Source: Ulva prolifera
Lineage: Eukaryota; Chlorophyta; Ulvophyceae; Ulvales; Ulvaceae
Length of the DNA stretch: 64,000 nt
Reading direction: 5' to 3'
Assembly (NCBI GenBank): GCA_023078555.1
Contig: CM041201.1
Span: forward strand, 7,137,172-7,201,171
Below are positions 60,101 to 64,000 of the stretch, one piece after another (the first letter of the stretch is position 1; the number at the start of each line of letters is the position of its first letter). Made by a program: the position numbers and the translations under genes. The notes under the pieces are model-generated. The model was not told the DNA's origin. It worked only from the letters and a program-made list of their open reading frames with translations, and made no database searches.

Positions 60101-62343
60101 GCAGCGAGACGGTGCACCTGCGGCGCGCGCCGCAATTCATCTAATGAATTGCTTTGCACACGTGTGTGCTGTGCACGCTGCGGCTGCCGTGGGCGAATGC
60201 AGCGCTGCCTGGGCACCTGCGCTGCGTCCGTCGCGGTGCAACCGTGCGCAGCGCGAATCATGTACGCGGTGGGGCCGGCCCCCAGCCGTGTGTAGGACAC
60301 AGGCGCGGCTCACATGCATGTGTTGGAGTGGTGCTCTGCGGTGCAGGCGTGCGGCCCGGCGCTGGCGGAGACGGTGGCGGCATGCATTGGGGACCTGAAG
60401 TCGATGGCCATGGTGTCGCTGTACCACCCCCTCATCTACATCATCCAGATCTATGGCGCTGACGCCATGCCGCTGCTGGCCAAGCCGCTCACGAAGCTCC
60501 TCCACGTGCTGCTCACCGGCGAGGTGCCGCCCTATCCCCCCCTCACCGCGCTGCCGCTTTCGCTCGTGTGCACAGCCGCTGAGCCCTCTACTGCAACTAT
60601 TGAAGTTGCATGAAGCCACCAGCGCATGCGTGCTTCTGGCGGCGGCGCGGCTGGCGGCGGTGTGGCGCCACAGGCATATGGGGCGCTCCAGCGGCGTTGA
60701 ATCATTAGGGTTTGTGCCGGGCAGCACCGCCGTAGCAGCCGGTCCGTGGCCGGCCTGCCAGGTGCCAACACGCACCTGCATCGTTCAATCGCACATCACG
60801 AAATACAACCACGCCAGAGTGCTCTCGATTTCTGTTTAGATGAGCGGGTAAACGCCCACCCCGGTGTGGAAGTGTCGGGGTGACATGGCACCGACCTGAC
60901 CGCGCCGGCCCCTGCTACCCACACCCCGTGGGGAGTTTGACCGTGAGTGCCCCTGTAACCCCCAGTGCGCGTGCTGGGCAGGAGGAGGTGCTGTCGTGGG
61001 TGAAGGGCGTCGGGGTCATCGCGCGCGGCCTGCTGCACTGCCCGCAGGCGACGGCGCAGCTCTTCGCCGACGCGCAGGCACAGGGCGTGCGCCGCATACC
61101 CAAGGGCCAGCCGCCGTCCGCGGCCCCCCCGGCGGCCTCCGGCGCGGCCCTCCTGGCCACCTTCCTCGCCGACGTCGCCGACAACTTCGACTGCATCGCG
61201 CAGCCGGCGGACCGCAAGCTCGCGGCGATGGCGGCGGCCGCGGCGCTGACGCTGCCGGCGCCGGAGGTGCTCGAACACGTGGAGGCGCTCGCGGTCGCGA
61301 TGACGGGGGTGTGGGAGGCGCTGGAGGGCGGCGGGAATGACTTCCCGGGGGAGTACGCCTGGATCGGCGCCGACCCGGGGGACTACTTCCCGACGTCCGA
61401 GATGCCGGTGTGCCTATCGGAGGACGCGCAAGGTGCGGCCGCCGCGAGCGTCGAACCCGTGTTCCTTGTTCTCAGGGGTGCATGCTCGATGCGCCAAACA
61501 CGTGGAACTGTTGCGTCTCGGCACGGCAGTTTTAGATTTGACACGGTATGGCATGCCGTATGCATGTGTGAGGAGACGGGAGCAGCGATTGTGGGTTGCC
61601 GCTGTACGTGCACGCGGATCTGTTGGTTTCGGCCATCCATGCAACATGGCGCTGACTCATTGGGTGGGTGTCGGGTGGGTTCCTCGGTCACCTGGCAGGC
61701 CTGGTCGTGCCCTGCTGCCTCGAGCCCGTTTCCATGCCGATCTGACTGCTCGCTTGAAACAGCATTACATCGGTAAGCATATGTGGAATTGCTGGCCCTC
61801 ATGCGCATATAAAAATGCCAGCAGCCTCGTATTTGTGGGCACAACTGCCGAGCAAGGGCGCTCAGACCTAGACCCCCTCAAAGCTTCTGTGCATACTCCC
61901 ACCTGCCCCAAGCATTGATTCAGCTGCAAACAGAGGTGTTCTTTTTGCGTCGCCGCCCGCGCAACGTCCCCCGTCACATCTCAGTGTTGCCCAGAGCCCC
62001 AGCCGGACCGTGTGCGCACAGCCCCGCCCTCTCTGGCAGCTGCAAGCGGGCCCCTCCCCCACACACGGCCTCCTCCTGGGGCCTCCTGGGTGCCATCGTG
62101 CCAGTTCCACAGCACACGCGGCCGAGGCAAATCTGTCTCACACCCGAAGCGCACGCACATGCAGGCGAGAGCGAGCGCGTGCGCCAGGTCAACGAGCGCG
62201 ACCCCGTCCGCACCGTCAAGCTCGGCGCCTGGTGCAAGCAGTGCCTGGCGCAGGCCCTTGAGGTGCACCAGGAGGCGCTGCGCGCGCGCATCGCCGCGCT
62301 GCCCCCCGTCGTCGCCGGCAGCCTGCAGCAGATGCTCGCGTAG
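54117..62343 (+). CDS. IPO11: importin-11-like karyopherin (KA120 / IPO11 type), 1040 aa
   Basis: A nuclear transport receptor: it binds cargo and is released by RanGTP; human importin-11 carries UBE2 enzymes and RPL12. Ten exons, all in phase: 54117-54847, 55525-55897, 56294-56545, 57088-57327, 57916-58197, 58965-59099, 59595-59897, 60347-60523, 60982-61432, 62165-62343. The importin-beta N-terminal (RanGTP-binding) domain is in exon 1: SSDASQRQQAEALIGEISGR, STKWLAAVQLKNTVNKRW, then ALQVALVIAKIARHDYPNTW. HEAT-repeat sequence follows and tracks IPO11 to the end, e.g. EEVEDWQADPEAWYH, EEWLQASLLPEL, ATLRALVEDFDFVDEQLVPF, VSSIVERMGDLVHPH, ALLLWLVTLRNAP, and the C-terminal ERDPVRTVKLGAWCKQCLAQ. 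Length is near human IPO11 (975 aa). Exon 1 is long with moderate GC; the rest are short and very GC-rich. Intron 6 is GC-AG. The gene converges on the DEG protease. Confidence 0.93.
54890..54992 (+). repeat. MITE-like repeat, left arm in importin intron 1
   Basis: tgtatgcatgatgacacagc, then gggacatcaacaactccgga and atccgggaccg. Faces the reversed arm at 55420-55480. Confidence 0.6.
55420..55480 (-). repeat. MITE-like repeat, right arm in importin intron 1
   Basis: Plus strand ggaattgccaatgtcctctt followed by gaggatacggctgagtcaat is the reversed, diverged core. With the copy at 54890 it brackets about 590 bp, as inverted arms of one element would. Confidence 0.5.
56562..56590. repeat. G7 and G21 runs, importin intron 3
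   Basis: Starts 17 nt after the exon 3 donor GTGCGG. This is the one case where the sense strand carries G, not C. Confidence 0.96.
56752..56885. repeat. possible short pogo-like element, importin intron 3
   Basis: Begins with cagtcatacctcaatc after a TA dinucleotide, the kind of end used by Tc1/mariner-pogo elements, and contains gatttccgggtttgtcgttg then tcatcca, a reversed form of the dispersed repeat core. Its far end is not clear. Confidence 0.4.
58432..58538. repeat. tandem duplication, 64-nt period, importin intron 5
   Basis: A 43-nt block starting ctgggggcagtgtggtgagg occurs at 58432-58474 and 58496-58538 with a single base difference. Confidence 0.9.
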
Positions 62344-62384
62344 CGCCCACCCCCGGGTGCCGGTGCCCCCGCGCCCCGGCAGAA

Positions 62385-62402
62385 CCCCCCCCCCCCCCCC
62401 CC
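62385..62402. repeat. C18 homopolymer in the 3' flank of the importin gene
   Basis: Starts 42 nt after the importin stop codon, sense strand, in the probable 3' UTR. Confidence 0.95.
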
Positions 62403-62539
62403 ACCTAGACCCGGCCCTGCCAGAGGGCGCTAGCGCAGCACAGTAGCCGTAGCCCCTGTTTCCACGTGCTCACGTGCGGTCCGCCTCGAGGACGACGTCC
62501 GCCGTCGCCTCCGTCGCAGCCTGCATGCATGCACCCGTT

Positions 62540-62544
62540 TTACA
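62540..62544 (-). terminator. TGTAA poly(A) signal of the DEG protease gene
   Basis: TGTAA on the minus strand about 40 nt past the stop codon of the DEG gene. Confidence 0.5.
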
Positions 62545-62582
62545 AGCTCGAGCAGTTATGCACAAGGGAGAAGAAGAGAGAG

Positions 62583-64000
<1,418 letters not shown>

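Overview
The window looks like nuclear DNA of a green alga (Chlorophyta). Genes are split by many short spliceosomal introns, donors are mostly GTGCG and acceptors TGCAG, exons are GC-rich, and several genes have the algal poly(A) signal TGTAA downstream of the stop. The recognisable proteins include plastid proteins of the green lineage (fibrillin, CSP41b-like, a DEG protease) and a plant-type BRM remodeller. I rebuilt gene models by joining exons where reading phase, splice sites and family similarity agree. The species cannot be named from this.

Layout, left to right. 0-5.3 kb: a possible 3' fragment (+), an unrecognised 177-aa gene (-) and a six-exon HMG-box-like protein (-). 7.8-15.4 kb: a 15-exon BRM-type SWI/SNF ATPase (+). 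15.9-17.8 kb: a plastid fibrillin (+). 17.8-28.8 kb: about 11 kb with no convincing gene but several repeats and a 36-bp perfect palindrome. 28.8-30.9 kb: a coiled-coil protein (+). 31.8-33.2 kb: splicing factor ISY1 (-), head to head with an exosome RNase PH-type subunit (MTR3-like, 33.8-35.0 kb, +). 36-37.3 kb: an unrecognised membrane protein made of small exons (+). 38.3-43.4 kb: a HECT E3 ligase of the UBE3B/UPL6-UPL7 type (+). 44-47.3 kb: two unrecognised minus-strand genes. 48.5-51.2 kb: CSP41b-like plastid RNA-binding protein (+). 51.4-53.4 kb: translation factor eIF5 (-). 54.1-62.3 kb: a ten-exon importin-11-like karyopherin (+). 62.6 kb to the right edge: a DEG/HtrA serine protease (-, 5' end outside the window).

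The genes are housekeeping functions (chromatin, splicing and RNA decay, translation, nuclear import, ubiquitylation, plastid maintenance) and do not form one pathway. The most unusual features are architectural: long C (once G) homopolymers placed just inside the 5' ends of introns, two homology-supported GC-AG introns, a dispersed short repeat that sits mostly in introns, a GC step between 5' and 3' exons of the long genes, and genes made of exons too small to stand out as open frames.
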